Shown piece after piece: positions 39,419 through 48,546 of a stretch of DNA of 64,000 nt (positions are counted from its first letter, which is position 1; each line of letters begins with the position of its first letter). The notes under the pieces were generated by a model. It did no database searches and was not told where the DNA came from. It saw only the letters and a program-made list of their open reading frames with translations. A program made the translations under genes and the position numbers. This stretch comes from CAVSVP01 sp963731125 (GTDB taxonomy: Bacteria > Pseudomonadota > Gammaproteobacteria > Competibacterales > Competibacteraceae), in contig CAVSVP010000033.1 in the NCBI GenBank assembly GCA_963731125.1, forward strand, positions 1 through 64,000. The letters run 5' to 3'.

Positions 39419-40177
39419 ATGAAACCGTCCGTCATTGGCATCATCCGTAAACTGCTGTGTAGGCAACGGCGGCAATGGTCTCAGCCGCTACGGTATCGGG
39501 AGTCCTCTTCGTCGCGCGAAGATAGAGTCCAGTTTGGCAGTTTACGGCGGTTAACACCCTTTGATCGAGACTACGGCTTTAACCGAGGACAGCCCATTGA
39601 CCGAATTTATATCGAGTATTTTCTGAAACGCTGTGCTGCCGATATCAAAGGAAATGTGCTGGAAATCGGTGAAGATACGTATACCCGCCGGTTTGGTGGT
39701 AACCGGGTGCAAGCCCGCGAGATTTTGCACGTCCACGCCAACCATCCTCAAGCGACTCTTATCGGTGATTTGACCCATGCCGGCCATATTCCCAGCGAAG
39801 CATTTGACTGTTTGATCATCACTCAGACGCTGCAACTGATCTATAATGTGCCGGCCGCTGTCGCAACGCTCTACCGCATCTTAAAACCGGGTGGCGTCCT
39901 ACTGGCAACGGTACCCGGGATTACTCAACTGAGCCAGGATGAATGGCAGGAAACCTGGTATTGGTCGTTTACCACCCAATCTCTACGGCGGCTCTTTTGT
40001 GATCAGTTTCCCGCTGGTGAGATTGCCGTGGAAGCCTACGGTAATGTGCTCGCCGCATCCGCCTTTCTCTACGGATTAGCGGCGGAGGAACTTGCTCCTT
40101 GCGAACTGGCGTATCGCGATCCGCAATTCGAAATGCTTATCGCCATCAAAGCGGTAAAACCCCTAGTCCTGAGATGA
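39419..40177 (+). CDS. Class I SAM-dependent methyltransferase
   Basis: This protein of 252 residues starts at ATG 39419 (MKPSVIGIIRK). The SAM-binding region shows NVLEIGEDTYTRRFGG in motif I, FDCLIITQTLQLIYNVPAAV in motif IV and LKPGGVLLATVPG in motif VI. It is related to methyltransferases in surface-polysaccharide clusters. Its stop overlaps the deacetylase start by ATGA, which implies translational coupling. Confidence 0.87.
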   Translation: MKPSVIGIIRKLLCRQRRQWSQPLRYRESSSSREDRVQFGSLRRLTPFDRDYGFNRGQPIDRIYIEYFLKRCAADIKGNVLEIGEDTYTRRFGGNRVQAREILHVHANHPQATLIGDLTHAGHIPSEAFDCLIITQTLQLIYNVPAAVATLYRILKPGGVLLATVPGITQLSQDEWQETWYWSFTTQSLRRLFCDQFPAGEIAVEAYGNVLAASAFLYGLAAEELAPCELAYRDPQFEMLIAIKAVKPLVLR

Positions 40178-41229
40178 ATACACAAAGGACAGGGCTTTTA
40201 CCAAATGCTAGGCGCCGTTCCCGGAAAGGTTCTGCCCCGTATGCACTTCTCCTGGTCTATCATCGCATTGCCGAACTAGATTTCGATCCGTGGGGATTGA
40301 GCGTTACCCATCGTCACTTTGCCCAGCATCTTGAAGTTCTGCAAACGCTGGGAATTAAAACTCGTCTACAATCTTTGGTAGAGGCCCTGCGAACGGGAGC
40401 CGTCTGGCAGTCACCCGCGGTTGTGATAACGTTCGATGACGGCTACGCCGACAACCTGTACTGCGCCAAACCGCTGCTGGAACGCTATGCCATGCCGGCT
40501 ACCGTATTTATCGTCACCGGCATGCTGGGCGCAGAGTGCGAGTTCTGGTGGGATGAACTGGAACGGCTGCTGTTACACCCCCAGATCCTGCCCGAGCGAT
40601 TGCAATTAACGATCGCAGATAAGGTGTTTCAGTGGGGGTGGAAACCAGAACTCTCTGCCGGTGTAACCCATATCCCGCGGCACCGTCGCTGGGTTACCTG
40701 GCAATCCCCTCCCGGTCCTCAATATGCTCTCTACCTAACGCTTTGGGAACAGTTGCAGGCTTGTCCCGATAGCGAGCGCTGGCGGGTTTTGGAGGTCTTG
40801 CGTGGCTGGGTTGGTGCAAAGCAAGTGGGGCGGATTTCTCATCGTACGCTGACCCCTGCAGAGCTTTTGCGGTGGGTAGATGGTGGATTGCTTGAGGTTG
40901 GCGCCCATACCTTGACCCACCCGCGTCTTGCCCGATTATCGGCGTCCGCCCAGCAGGAAGAAATCAGCCACGGCAAAGCTGTGCTGGAAGAGATACTGGA
41001 CCGACAGGTATGGCATTTTGCCTATCCTTATGGAGGACAGCAGGATTACAGTCCGCTGACTACAGCCATCGTTCGGAAAACCGGGTTTGTCGGCGCCTGC
41101 GCTAACTTTTCTGGCGTTGTTGAGCCGGCGACGGATCCTTTTCAGCTGCCGCGTATTTACGTACCGGATGTCGATGGTGAGCAGTTCCAGCGTCTTCTGG
41201 TCGAGTGGCTAGGCCCGGCCGATGACTAA
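40174..41229 (+). CDS. Polysaccharide deacetylase (NodB-like)
   Basis: This 351-residue protein is a carbohydrate esterase 4 family deacetylase. The motif TFDDGYADNLYCAKPLLERY includes the catalytic Asp-Asp pair, VGAHTLTHPRLARL contains the metal-binding His-x3-His, and HFAYPYGG completes the active site. There is no signal peptide. It is coupled to the methyltransferase by ATGA. Its 3' end lies at the edge of the IS region and is overlapped by a truncated transposase, so the last residues could be altered. Confidence 0.9.
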   Translation: MNTQRTGLLPNARRRSRKGSAPYALLLVYHRIAELDFDPWGLSVTHRHFAQHLEVLQTLGIKTRLQSLVEALRTGAVWQSPAVVITFDDGYADNLYCAKPLLERYAMPATVFIVTGMLGAECEFWWDELERLLLHPQILPERLQLTIADKVFQWGWKPELSAGVTHIPRHRRWVTWQSPPGPQYALYLTLWEQLQACPDSERWRVLEVLRGWVGAKQVGRISHRTLTPAELLRWVDGGLLEVGAHTLTHPRLARLSASAQQEEISHGKAVLEEILDRQVWHFAYPYGGQQDYSPLTTAIVRKTGFVGACANFSGVVEPATDPFQLPRIYVPDVDGEQFQRLLVEWLGPADD

Positions 41230-41523
41230 TATCAACGTGCGGTTGGCCTCCCGCCGCGAGGCCATCTGAAAGACAAAACTCAGCAACCCATAGAGCAATA
41301 GCACCGCCAGCTTATGCTGGCTCTGCTTCGCCTGGCGCGGATCGGGGATCTTGCTTAACTCCTTGAGCAACTTCGGCAACAGCCGCCGAAATACCCTCAG
41401 TTGCCCTGCTACCGCCTCTTCGCGCGCCGCCTGTTTTTCGGCTTGCGTCTGGTACGCACAGAGCCGATTCGAGACACGCGAAGCGGGTGGCCGTATCCCA
41501 CTGGCAACTTGCTCGGCACACAA
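41209..41523 (-). pseudogene. Truncated transposase, N-terminal fragment
   Basis: The fragment includes LLPKLLKELSKIPDPRQ and LLLYGLLSFVFQMASRREAN, the conserved N-terminal part of a DDE transposase family (transposases with the MASRREANR motif). Homology ends abruptly at about 41250, where the sequence joins the deacetylase gene, so the catalytic domain was deleted. It reads toward the deacetylase. No intact copy is present in the window. Confidence 0.65.
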
Positions 41524-41748
41524 CTGGCGTTGTGCGCTGCGCCGTTTTTCTTTATGCTGCTTACGGGCTTCTCGCGGTCGGGCGACGGCTCGGTTTGCTC
41601 ATGGCCGATTCCTCCTTTCATTAGTGCAAAAGGGAGGCATCGTGCCACACGTTAGCCGTTTAGGCTTCCGGTTTGTGCGACAAAATTTTTTTCTATCGCT
41701 TCTACCTCTATGTTTTTCCTTTCGTGCTCAGAACGTGTGTCAGGGCTG

Positions 41749-41949
41749 TCATTTCTGAAACGGAGCACTAAGCCCAACCACGTAGCGGACACTGCACACC
41801 TGTTGGCGAAGGGCTTCGAACCATAACCGGGCCTGTAACGCCTTGAGATCGCCGTGAACGGCCACCAACCGGCGCTGTGCCAGACGAGTCACCGTTTGCC
41901 CGCGACGGTTCACCCACCGGCCCAACCGGGTCACGATCGCCACCTTCAC
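41749..41949 (-). other. Small open frame of mobile-element origin, unrecognised
   Basis: A 66-codon frame with a basic composition (VTRLGRWVNRRGQTVTRLAQ) ends VVGLSAPFQK. I do not recognise it. It lies in the IS region just before a 23-bp tandem repeat array and could be a left-over of an IS. The stretch 41524-41748 contains only overlapping random frames. Confidence 0.3.
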
Positions 41950-41962
41950 TTCTCCTCTGGGT

Positions 41963-42070
41963 ATTCCGGGCCAAATTTACCACTGATTCCGGAACAAATC
42001 TTCCACCGATTCCGGGTTAAGCCTTCCACTGATTCCAGGCTAAATCTTCCACCGGTTCCGGGCTAAACCC
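41963..42070 (+). repeat. Tandem array of 23-bp repeats, 4.7 copies
   Basis: Units at 41963, 41986, 42009, 42032 and 42055 follow ATTCCGGGCTAAATCTTCCACYG with a few substitutions each. There are no spacers, so this is not a CRISPR. It could be the transposase-binding end of an IS whose body was lost. It abuts the left end of the IS4-type element at 42068. Confidence 0.85.
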
Positions 42071-43410
42071 AATACCATTCAATGGGCTTGCCAAATAAAA
42101 GCCTCTGGATCAGGATAGGTTTGCCAAAACTCAAACCTGATCAGGAGGCTACGGTGATCGACCTTTACCAAGAGACGGCTGCGTGGACGTCTTTGCCGAC
42201 GCGCGATCGACTCCGCGCTTTACAACATATCATTCCCCGAGCGCAGGTGGAAGAGGTGTTGGCGCAAACTGGCCAGGACCGTGCGGTGTGTAAACGTCTG
42301 CCGGGGTGGTTCATGGGGTGGTTTATGATGGCCCTGGGGTTGTGCTGTCGGGACGGCTATCGGGACGGCTATCGTCAGATTTTCCGCTGGCTGCAACCGT
42401 TTCGTCCCGGCGGCGTGCCGGGGCGCTTGACCTTGTGCGAGGCGCGCAAGCGCCTGGGCATCGCGCCGCTGCGGGTGCTGGCCGAGCGGGTGATCCAGTT
42501 GCTGGGTCGGCCGGAGACGCCCGGGGCGTTTTACTGGGGGATGCGCACGATGGCCTTGGATGACTTTGTGTTGGATGTGTAGCCGATACCCCGGCCAATG
42601 CGCGTGCCTTCGGCCGCCCAGGGATTTCTGCAAGAAGACAGGCTGCTGCTGTGGGACCGCCACTTCCTGAATTATGCCAGTGTCTCGGCGGTGCTCGAGC
42701 ATCGGACCTATCAGTTGGCCCGCATCACCTCCCATCGTGTCTTCGAGCCGATCGAGGTCTTGGCCGACGGCTCCTATCTGGCCAAGCTCTACCGCAACGC
42801 CGCCGATCGGCGCCGCGACCGCAACGGGATCGGAGTACGGATCATTGAGTACACGCTCGACGACCCGGCCCGATCGGGCGCTGGCGAGCGCCACCGCTTG
42901 CTGACCACCCTGCTCGACGCCGAGCTCGATCCAGTCACCATCCTGGTCTGTCTCTACCACGAGCGCTGGGAGGAAGAACTGACTATCGATGAGCTCAAAA
43001 CGCATCAGCGCGAGCGCCCGGTGCTGCGCAGCCAAACGCCTACGGGGGTGGTTCAGGAGGTCCACGGGCTGCTCCTGGCTCACTATCTGGTGCGGGTGCT
43101 GATGTACGACGCCGCCGCCACGCAGAACCTGGACCCGCGCCGACTGTCGTTTACCGCCACGCTCAAGATCCTGCGGTGTCGCCTGCCCGAGTGTCCGCCC
43201 AGCCCGCGCGGCTGCCGGCGCTGGTACCGCCGGCTGGTGCAGGAGGTGGCTGAGAAAGTCATCGCGCCGCGGCGCAACTGCGTTAACCCCCGGATCATCA
43301 AGCGCAAGATGAGCAAATGGCCCAAGCAAAGACCCGCGCATCACCCCTTTCCTCAACCCACCAAACCCTTTGAGCAGGCCATTGTTAGGGGCCATTGAAC
43401 GGTATTGGGG
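42068..43410 (+). mobile_element. Degraded IS4-family element
   Basis: Terminal inverted repeats CCCAATACCATTCAATGG at 42068 and CCATTGAACGGTATTGGG at 43392-43409 bound the element. Its only gene is a broken transposase at 42154-43398. The element lies between the tandem repeat array and the IS5-type element at 43426. Confidence 0.78.
42154..43398 (+). pseudogene. IS4-family transposase, frameshifted and internally deleted
   Basis: GTG 42154 lies just after AGGAGG. The first part (to 42580) ends at an in-frame TAG; the neighbouring frame there reads ADTPANARAFGRP, which contains the first catalytic Asp. A shift back to the original frame follows at about 42600, with perhaps 60 residues of the usual core missing before LLLWDRHF. 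The C-terminal part keeps LVCLYHERWEEELTIDELKT, the Y-(2)-R-(3)-E-(6)-K signature of IS4 transposases. It cannot be active. Confidence 0.8.
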
Positions 43411-43440
43411 CTAATATCAATTCAATAGACATTATCGGTT

Positions 43441-44087
43441 TTAAGGCATGTTCTGCAAATTCAGCAAGTTGAAGGTAGGCGCGGGATGGCGGCAAGCCAT
43501 GCGCAGGTTGTGCAAGCCACAGGCAATCTCCATCACGCGATCCGAGATACCCTCCCGGGTCAGCCGTAAGATATCCTTGACGATCCGACACCGCTTCACA
43601 CCACCGATCACGTGTTCGACCACCACTCGCGCACTGGCAAACAGCCGATTGAGAAACTGATCCGCGATGCTTAGCGCTTGCCCCTTGGGCTTTTTTTGGG
43701 TTGCCGTGTCTGTACACCGATCGGCGCATAGCCCTGAAAGCCGGTATCTTGATCGAGCGTCGCGTTGGTCGGATAACTGAGGTGGGCCTCATCAGCAGCG
43801 CGTTTATCATGTCGGGTGCCTGCCACAGTCGGACTGAGATAAATAACCTGCCGTGTCGTCTCCTTCACCAGCAGCAGATTCTTGTCGGTGTGCGCCTTCG
43901 TCTTGCCGCTGTAATGGGCACTCTGACGGGCGGCGTCTTGCGGGCGTTGCCGCCGCCGCTCCGTGCCATCCAGCGCCAATTCCTGCGTCCCGGCCACCGC
44001 CAGGGGGCGCGTCTCTACCCGTTCGGCGTCCCGTTCCGGTGCCATCCCCAGCTCACGCAACGCCCCTGGTATACCGCGCAGTGGCAT
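43441..44087 (-). pseudogene. IS5-type transposase, C-terminal part, frameshifted
   Basis: Two frames join here: 43671-44087 (HYSGKTKAHTDKNLLLVKE, YPTNATLDQDTGFQGYAPIG) and a second from about 43690 down (ALSIADQFLNRLFASARVVV followed by EHVIGGVKRCRIVKDILR). They become one if a run of seven A at 43691-43697 is read as eight. These are the DDE_4-type catalytic motifs of HARBI1-like IS5 transposases. The 5' part of the gene lies beyond the IS630, at 45193-45549. Confidence 0.75.
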
Positions 44088-44088
44088 A

Positions 44089-45190
44089 GGTTGTGATTTT
44101 CTGCTAGTCTAAGCTCGTCTAGGCTTTGTTTGTTTTAGAAGACCTGAGCGGGTAGAGGCGATGATCCAGCTAACGTTTAGCGAGGCGGAAGTCAAGGCAC
44201 TGAATTATGAACGTTATCACCACCCCCATCCGCGCGTCCAGCGGAAGATGGAGGCGTTGTGGTTGAAGAGTCAGGGGTTGCGGCACAAAGAGATCGGTCG
44301 GTTGACGGGGATCGGTTCGACGACCTTGACCAGTTATCTGCGGGCCTATCAGACGGGTGGGTTGGAAGCGCTCAAAGAGATCAAGTTTTATCGGCCGGCG
44401 AGTGAGTTGCAGGCGCATCGAGGAACGCTCGAGGACTACTTTCGCGCGCACCCCCCGGCCACGGCTAAAGAGGCGATGGCGAAAATAGCAGAGCTGACCG
44501 GGGTCCGACGCAGTCCGGATCGGGTGCGGCACTTTCTCAAGGGCTTGGGGATGGAATGCCGCAAGGTGGGGATGGTGCCGGCCAAGGCGGATTGGGAGCA
44601 GCAAGAGGCTTTTAAAAAAACGCTTTAGAGCCTCGGCTGGAGGAGGCGAAGGCGGGACAGCGGGCGGTATTTTTTGTCGATGCGGCGCATTTTGTTCTGG
44701 CGCCGTTGTTGGGGATGCTATGGTGCTTTGCCCGCGTGTTCATCCCCGCTCCCGCGGGGCGAAAGCGGTTCAATGTCTTGGGAGCGCTCCATGCGATCAC
44801 CCACGAGTTGGTTACGGTGACCAATGACACCTACATTAACGCAGAAAGTGTCTGCGAATTGCTGCGTCGGCTGGCCGCCCTTGAACTCGGCCTGCCGATC
44901 ACGCTGGTGTTGGATAACGCCCGCTATCAGAAGTGCTACCTGGTCCAGACCCTGGCCGAGGCGCTGCAGATCGAATTATTCTACCTGCCGCCGTATTCAC
45001 CCAACCTCAATCTCATCGAGCGCCTTTGGAAGTTTGTGAAGAAAAAGTGCCTGTACTCGACCTATTATGCGAACTTCAAGGACTTCAAGAGCGCCATTTC
45101 CGAATGCCTGGCACAGACTCAAACCACCTCTAAACAAGAGCTGGACACGTTGCTCACACTGCGATTTCAAGCCTTCAAAAAATCACAACT
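44089..45190 (+). mobile_element. IS630-family element inside the IS5 transposase
   Basis: Ends GGTTGTGATTTT at 44089-44100 and AAAATCACAACT finishing at 45190 are inverted repeats. TA at 44087-44088 and TA at 45191-45192 are consistent with TA target duplication. The interruption falls between the N- and C-terminal parts of the IS5-type transposase gene. Confidence 0.75.
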
Positions 45191-45203
45191 TATAGCACGG
45201 TGA
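44161..45203 (+). CDS. IS630-family transposase, expressed by -1 frameshift or frameshifted
   Basis: The first frame (44161-44628) holds helix-turn-helix segments KSQGLRHKEIGRLTGIGST and a winged region ending EAFKKTL. The second (to 45203) holds the DDE core: VFFVDAAHFVLAPL, LVLDNARYQKC and YLPPYSPNLNLIERLWKFVK. The frames meet at a run of seven A (44615-44621). A -1 slip there gives KKNALEPRLEEAKAGQRAVF, as used by many IS630 elements; a lost A would look identical. The last four codons read past the IS end. Confidence 0.8.
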
Positions 45204-45549
45204 AGTATAACACCGGCAGCAAGCGATGAATCCAGTAATTCGCTTGCGCTTGACTGAGGCCAAACTGCAGTCCCTGCAGCGGTTGTAACGGATTGGTCTT
45301 GTGGTAGACCAACATAAATAGCAGCTTGTCTTCCCCTCGCGCCAGTCCCCCTTTCGCTCCACCACCCGCGCGGCGCCGCCGCGTCTGACCTTCCATCGTC
45401 AGGTGCGGCGGGTACAGCGTCTCGTAAATCCGCTCAAACACCGGCAAGAGCACCATAAACTCGGCCAGCGTCAGGCTCGTCGCCGCTAAGAACTCGCGGG
45501 GGTGGTCTTTCAAATAGGCGTAGTTGAGCATCGCGATACCGCTCGTCAA
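45193..45549 (-). pseudogene. IS5-type transposase, N-terminal part
   Basis: The frame from MTSGIAMLNYAYLKDHPREF through TLYPPHLTMEGQTRRRRAGG and KLLFMLVYHKTNPLQPLQGL to QAQANYWIHRLLPVL is the N-terminal domain of the same IS5/HARBI1-like protein whose C-terminal part is at 43441-44087. The likely real start is the Met at about 45531 (MLNYAY). The gene is interrupted at 45192 by the IS630. Confidence 0.78.
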
Positions 45550-45567
45550 GTAGCAAACTCTCAGTAT

Positions 45568-46756
45568 CTTAACACCTATCAGTTTTGAGATAAACTACCG
45601 CAACCGAGCAACTATAATTAGGAGGGGCTGATGGGGACTGTCAAAAGATTGGCGGAGGAAGTGGAACGGGGGCTAAAAGACGCCTTACCGAAGCTGCGTA
45701 AGACGGTGGTAAAGAAGCTATCGCTGGCGGTAGGGGCGATGCTCGAGGTCCGCACGCCGAATACGGCGGAATTGGCGAACGTGTTGCCGTTGGCGACCGA
45801 GCGCCAGGACATGCGGGAGCAATGGCTACGGCGGCTGTTAAAGAATCCGCGGCTAGAGAGCGCAGCGATTCTGGAGCCGTTTGCCCGCGCGGTGCTCGAG
45901 GAGGCGGCCGCTCACGGGCAGACGGTGCTGCTGAGCATGGACCAAACCGACTTAGGCGATCGGTTTGCGGTGTTGATGCTTAGCGTGCGGGTGGGGGATC
46001 GCTCGCTGCCGTTGGCCTGGTGGGTGGAAGCGGGGGCGGCGAACATCGGTTTTGCGGCGCAGCGGGTGTTACTGGACCGCGTACGCGAGTGGCTACCGAC
46101 TGGGGCAGCGGTGATGTTGTTGGCCGACCGTTGTTATCCATCGGCGGCGTTGTTTGACTGGCTGCACCGCTACGGTTGGCACTACCGGCTGCGCTTGAAG
46201 GGTAATCTGCGCGTGGCTATCGGCGTCGGTGACGTCCAGACGACAGGGGATCTGGCCGCTGGTGTGAGCGAGCGCTATGTGCCCAACGTCCACCGGTTTG
46301 AACAGGGTGTGCCGACCCACGTCGGCGTGTTGCACGAAGCCGGTCATCCCGAACCGTGGATCATCGCGATGGATTGCACACCCTGCCGGGCGGCCGTGTT
46401 GGATTATGGGGCACGCTGGGCGATTGAACCGACCTTTTCAGATTTCAAGAGTCGCGGTTTTGCGCTGGAAGAGACCCAACTACAGGATTCCGATCGCCTC
46501 GATCGGCTGCTCCTCATCATGACACTGGCCATGTACTGGTGTGTGACGGCAGGGCGCCACGACGCCTTGTCTCATCCAACGGTCCTCGAAAAAAAGCCCA
46601 AGCCGAGAGCAATCCAGATCATTGGCGCATCAAAAAAGTCAGACGTAGCCTGCTTTCCTGGTTTCAACGGGGCCTCCGTTTATTACTCAGGCGGCTACAA
46701 ACCATGCAGCCTTTGCCACCCTTCTCTATGGTGATGAGAAACTGATAGGTGGTAAG
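45568..46756 (+). mobile_element. IS4-type element with 10-bp target duplication
   Basis: Inverted repeats CTTAACACCTATCAGTTT at 45568 and its near-complement ending at 46756 are flanked by the direct repeat CTCTCAGTAT at 45558-45567 and 46757-46766. The 10-bp duplication fits the IS4 superfamily. It is inserted in the promoter-proximal end of the IS5-type element. Confidence 0.87.
45631..46745 (+). pseudogene. IS4-like transposase, C-terminal frameshift
   Basis: The frame 45631-46734 encodes a DDE transposase with LLSMDQTDLGDRFAVLMLSV, LLADRCYPSAALFDWLHRYG and YGARWAIEPTFSDFKSRGF (first Asp, second Asp, Glu). After VLEKK the frame turns to unlikely sequence. Adding one A to the run of seven at 46589-46595 continues it as AQAESNPDHWRIKKVRRSLL and SWFQRGLR... 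to a stop at 46745. The core is intact, so only the C-terminal tail is affected. Confidence 0.75.
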
Positions 46757-46787
46757 CTCTCAGTATACACTATTCCCGATAATGTCT

Positions 46788-46881
46788 AATTTACAAAACA
46801 AATAAAACCATCTGGAAAAGATCAGGAATATCACCGGTCGGCGGTGTGTTTCTGATGCACTATAAATGTGTTTTGTAAATT
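46788..46881. repeat. 94-bp inverted-repeat segment
   Basis: AATTTACAAAACA (46788-46800) pairs with TGTTTTGTAAATT (46869-46881). No gene lies between them. It may be a small MITE-like remnant adjoining the IS5-type element. The following stretch to 47058 has no supported gene. Confidence 0.5.
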
Positions 46882-47058
46882 GTATTGGTATAAACAGCCT
46901 CAGGAAAAAGTCTCATCTAAAGCCGCGTGAAGTATAAATTGACGACGCCACTCGAGAGATGATGAAGTCCATACGCGAAACAGCGAGGCCATGATCCGGA
47001 TCTCCATGATCCATCTCTTGATCAGACGGCTCGCTTGAGCGGGTTTTCCAACAGCCTC

Positions 47059-48524
47059 TAAGCTCCACTTTGTACAAAATCAGTGGGCATAACATACGCA
47101 ATATTCTAGACGCCGCATCAACGCCTGGGGAATTTCCAACAGCCCCGACTGCTTGGCGGTTGGAAAATCAAATCCCCCCCACAACGGACGGCGCACGGCG
47201 GCGAGTACATCGGCAAACGTCGGGTGCGCTTTGCGATACCAGGCGGTAACCGGCAAGGGTATCCGCCCATCAGGGTAAAGCGCATGGGCAAACAGCACCA
47301 CCAACGAATACAAACTCAAGATGAGCGGCGTCGAGCAACCGATGGCCTTGTCCGACCATTGCCGTTGTGTCTCGAGTCCCAGGTGTGCGCGGCATTCTTC
47401 AAACGTGACCTCGATTGTCCAGCGGTCAATAAAGGTCTGCAACACCGCTTGCGGCGTGTCCTTGAGCACCGTCGAGAAATACGCCCGCGTTTCGCAGCGA
47501 CCCTTCGGGTCGCGCACCAGCACCCAACGCACCGGCAACGGTTGACAACCAAAGCGATACCACAGCGCCGTACCAGTGACCACCTCCAGTTGCCGCCACC
47601 GCTGGTCATACCAGCGTATCCGCACCGGTTGCCAAGCGGTCTGCGCATCGCGACTGACATCGGCCAATTGAGTTAACCGCTTGCCTACCATGGCCGGACG
47701 TCCCGGCTGATGCGCCGCGCGCACCGGCGGCGGCGCGAATAACCGCGCATCCAATGCCAGCGGCGCCACCAAGCGCACGCCGGCCGCACGACACGCCAAC
47801 CCTAATTCCAAGACGCTATAGGCGCCATCGCCCGTGAGGGTAAGCTGCGCGCGAGGAAGCCAACGGCGAACGAGGCGCACCACTTGCATCGTTCGCTCGG
47901 CCACCGTCTTATGTCGTTGGCCCAGGCGCTCGCTCACCTTCGGGCCAGGTGCCGGGACCTGCAGCACCGGTAAGGCCCAATGCCGTTTCGTCCAAGGTAG
48001 TGACACCACCACCGCCACCACCAACCAGCGCAACCCGCTGGCGGCTACCGCCCGTTGGCGGCTTGAGGCGAGCGGATCGCGATAGTGACCCCGCAGCCGT
48101 ATCCGCCGTCCCCAACGCCGCTCCAGCGTCTCATCGACAACCAGCGTCACCGGGCCGTCAAGCTGCCCAAAGGTCTTCACCACCAAACGCAATACCCGCC
48201 GGCTGGCCGCCAGACGCGACCACCGCGCCCGGTTGAGCACGTGGTGATACCGACTAAAATCCCCATCAGCGCCGCGCCCCAGGTGACGCAGCGCTGCCGC
48301 CACCGTCCGCCGGCCGCGGGCTAATAGCGTCCCCACCAGTAGCACCTGCACTTTTGACCAGGTCGGTGCGGTAAACAGGCTTTGAAACACGCTCAGTACT
48401 GCAGTAATCTCTGCTGGTAAGGGCATCGTTGACCTCGCGATAGATGATTGGGTGGTACTACTCATCTTATCTAAAAGGGCAACGGTGTCCTACTCCCGCT
48501 AAAAAATGTACAAAGTGGAGCTTA
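47059..48524 (-). mobile_element. IS701-like insertion sequence
   Basis: Perfect 18-bp terminal inverted repeats TAAGCTCCACTTTGTACA at 47059-47076 and complement at 48507-48524 flank an intact transposase gene. No clear target duplication was found next to them. The left end touches a solo copy of TTTCCAACAGCCTCTA (47045-47060), an end of another repeat family seen at 53358-53450. Confidence 0.87.
47080..48426 (-). CDS. IS701-family transposase
   Basis: From Met 48426 (MPLPAEITAVLSVFQSLFTA) the protein has 448 residues; this start follows GCGAGG and matches the usual family N-terminus, while the frame itself extends to 48465. The core has LLVGTLLARGRRTVAAALRH, TLVVDETLERRWG (first Asp), LTGDGAYSVLELG (second Asp) and DRWTIEVTFEECRAHLGLET (Glu). 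There are no frameshifts, so this is one of the few intact ISs here. It is strongly basic and G+C-rich. Confidence 0.87.
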   Translation of the reverse strand: MPLPAEITAVLSVFQSLFTAPTWSKVQVLLVGTLLARGRRTVAAALRHLGRGADGDFSRYHHVLNRARWSRLAASRRVLRLVVKTFGQLDGPVTLVVDETLERRWGRRIRLRGHYRDPLASSRQRAVAASGLRWLVVAVVVSLPWTKRHWALPVLQVPAPGPKVSERLGQRHKTVAERTMQVVRLVRRWLPRAQLTLTGDGAYSVLELGLACRAAGVRLVAPLALDARLFAPPPVRAAHQPGRPAMVGKRLTQLADVSRDAQTAWQPVRIRWYDQRWRQLEVVTGTALWYRFGCQPLPVRWVLVRDPKGRCETRAYFSTVLKDTPQAVLQTFIDRWTIEVTFEECRAHLGLETQRQWSDKAIGCSTPLILSLYSLVVLFAHALYPDGRIPLPVTAWYRKAHPTFADVLAAVRRPLWGGFDFPTAKQSGLLEIPQALMRRLEYCVCYAH

Positions 48525-48546
48525 GCGGTACTCCCTAGTCCCCATT

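Larger units (their letters stand above)
43426..46788 (-). mobile_element. IS5/ISL2-like element containing two nested insertion sequences
   Basis: Ends TAGACATTATCGG at 43426-43438 and its complement at 46776-46788 delimit an element with one minus-strand transposase of the IS5 (HARBI1-like) type, cut into pieces. An IS630 occupies 44089-45190 inside the transposase gene, and an IS4-type element occupies 45568-46756 just upstream of the gene. Removing both leaves about 1.05 kb, the usual size for IS5-group elements. Confidence 0.7.

Noticed and set aside
41963..42070. CRISPR array
   Set aside because: The 23-bp units are contiguous without spacers and no cas genes are nearby.
42220..43395. 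391-codon minus-strand frame opposite the IS4-type transposase
   Set aside because: It is antisense to clear IS4 motifs, has biased low-complexity composition and no recognisable domain; a shadow of G+C-rich coding DNA.
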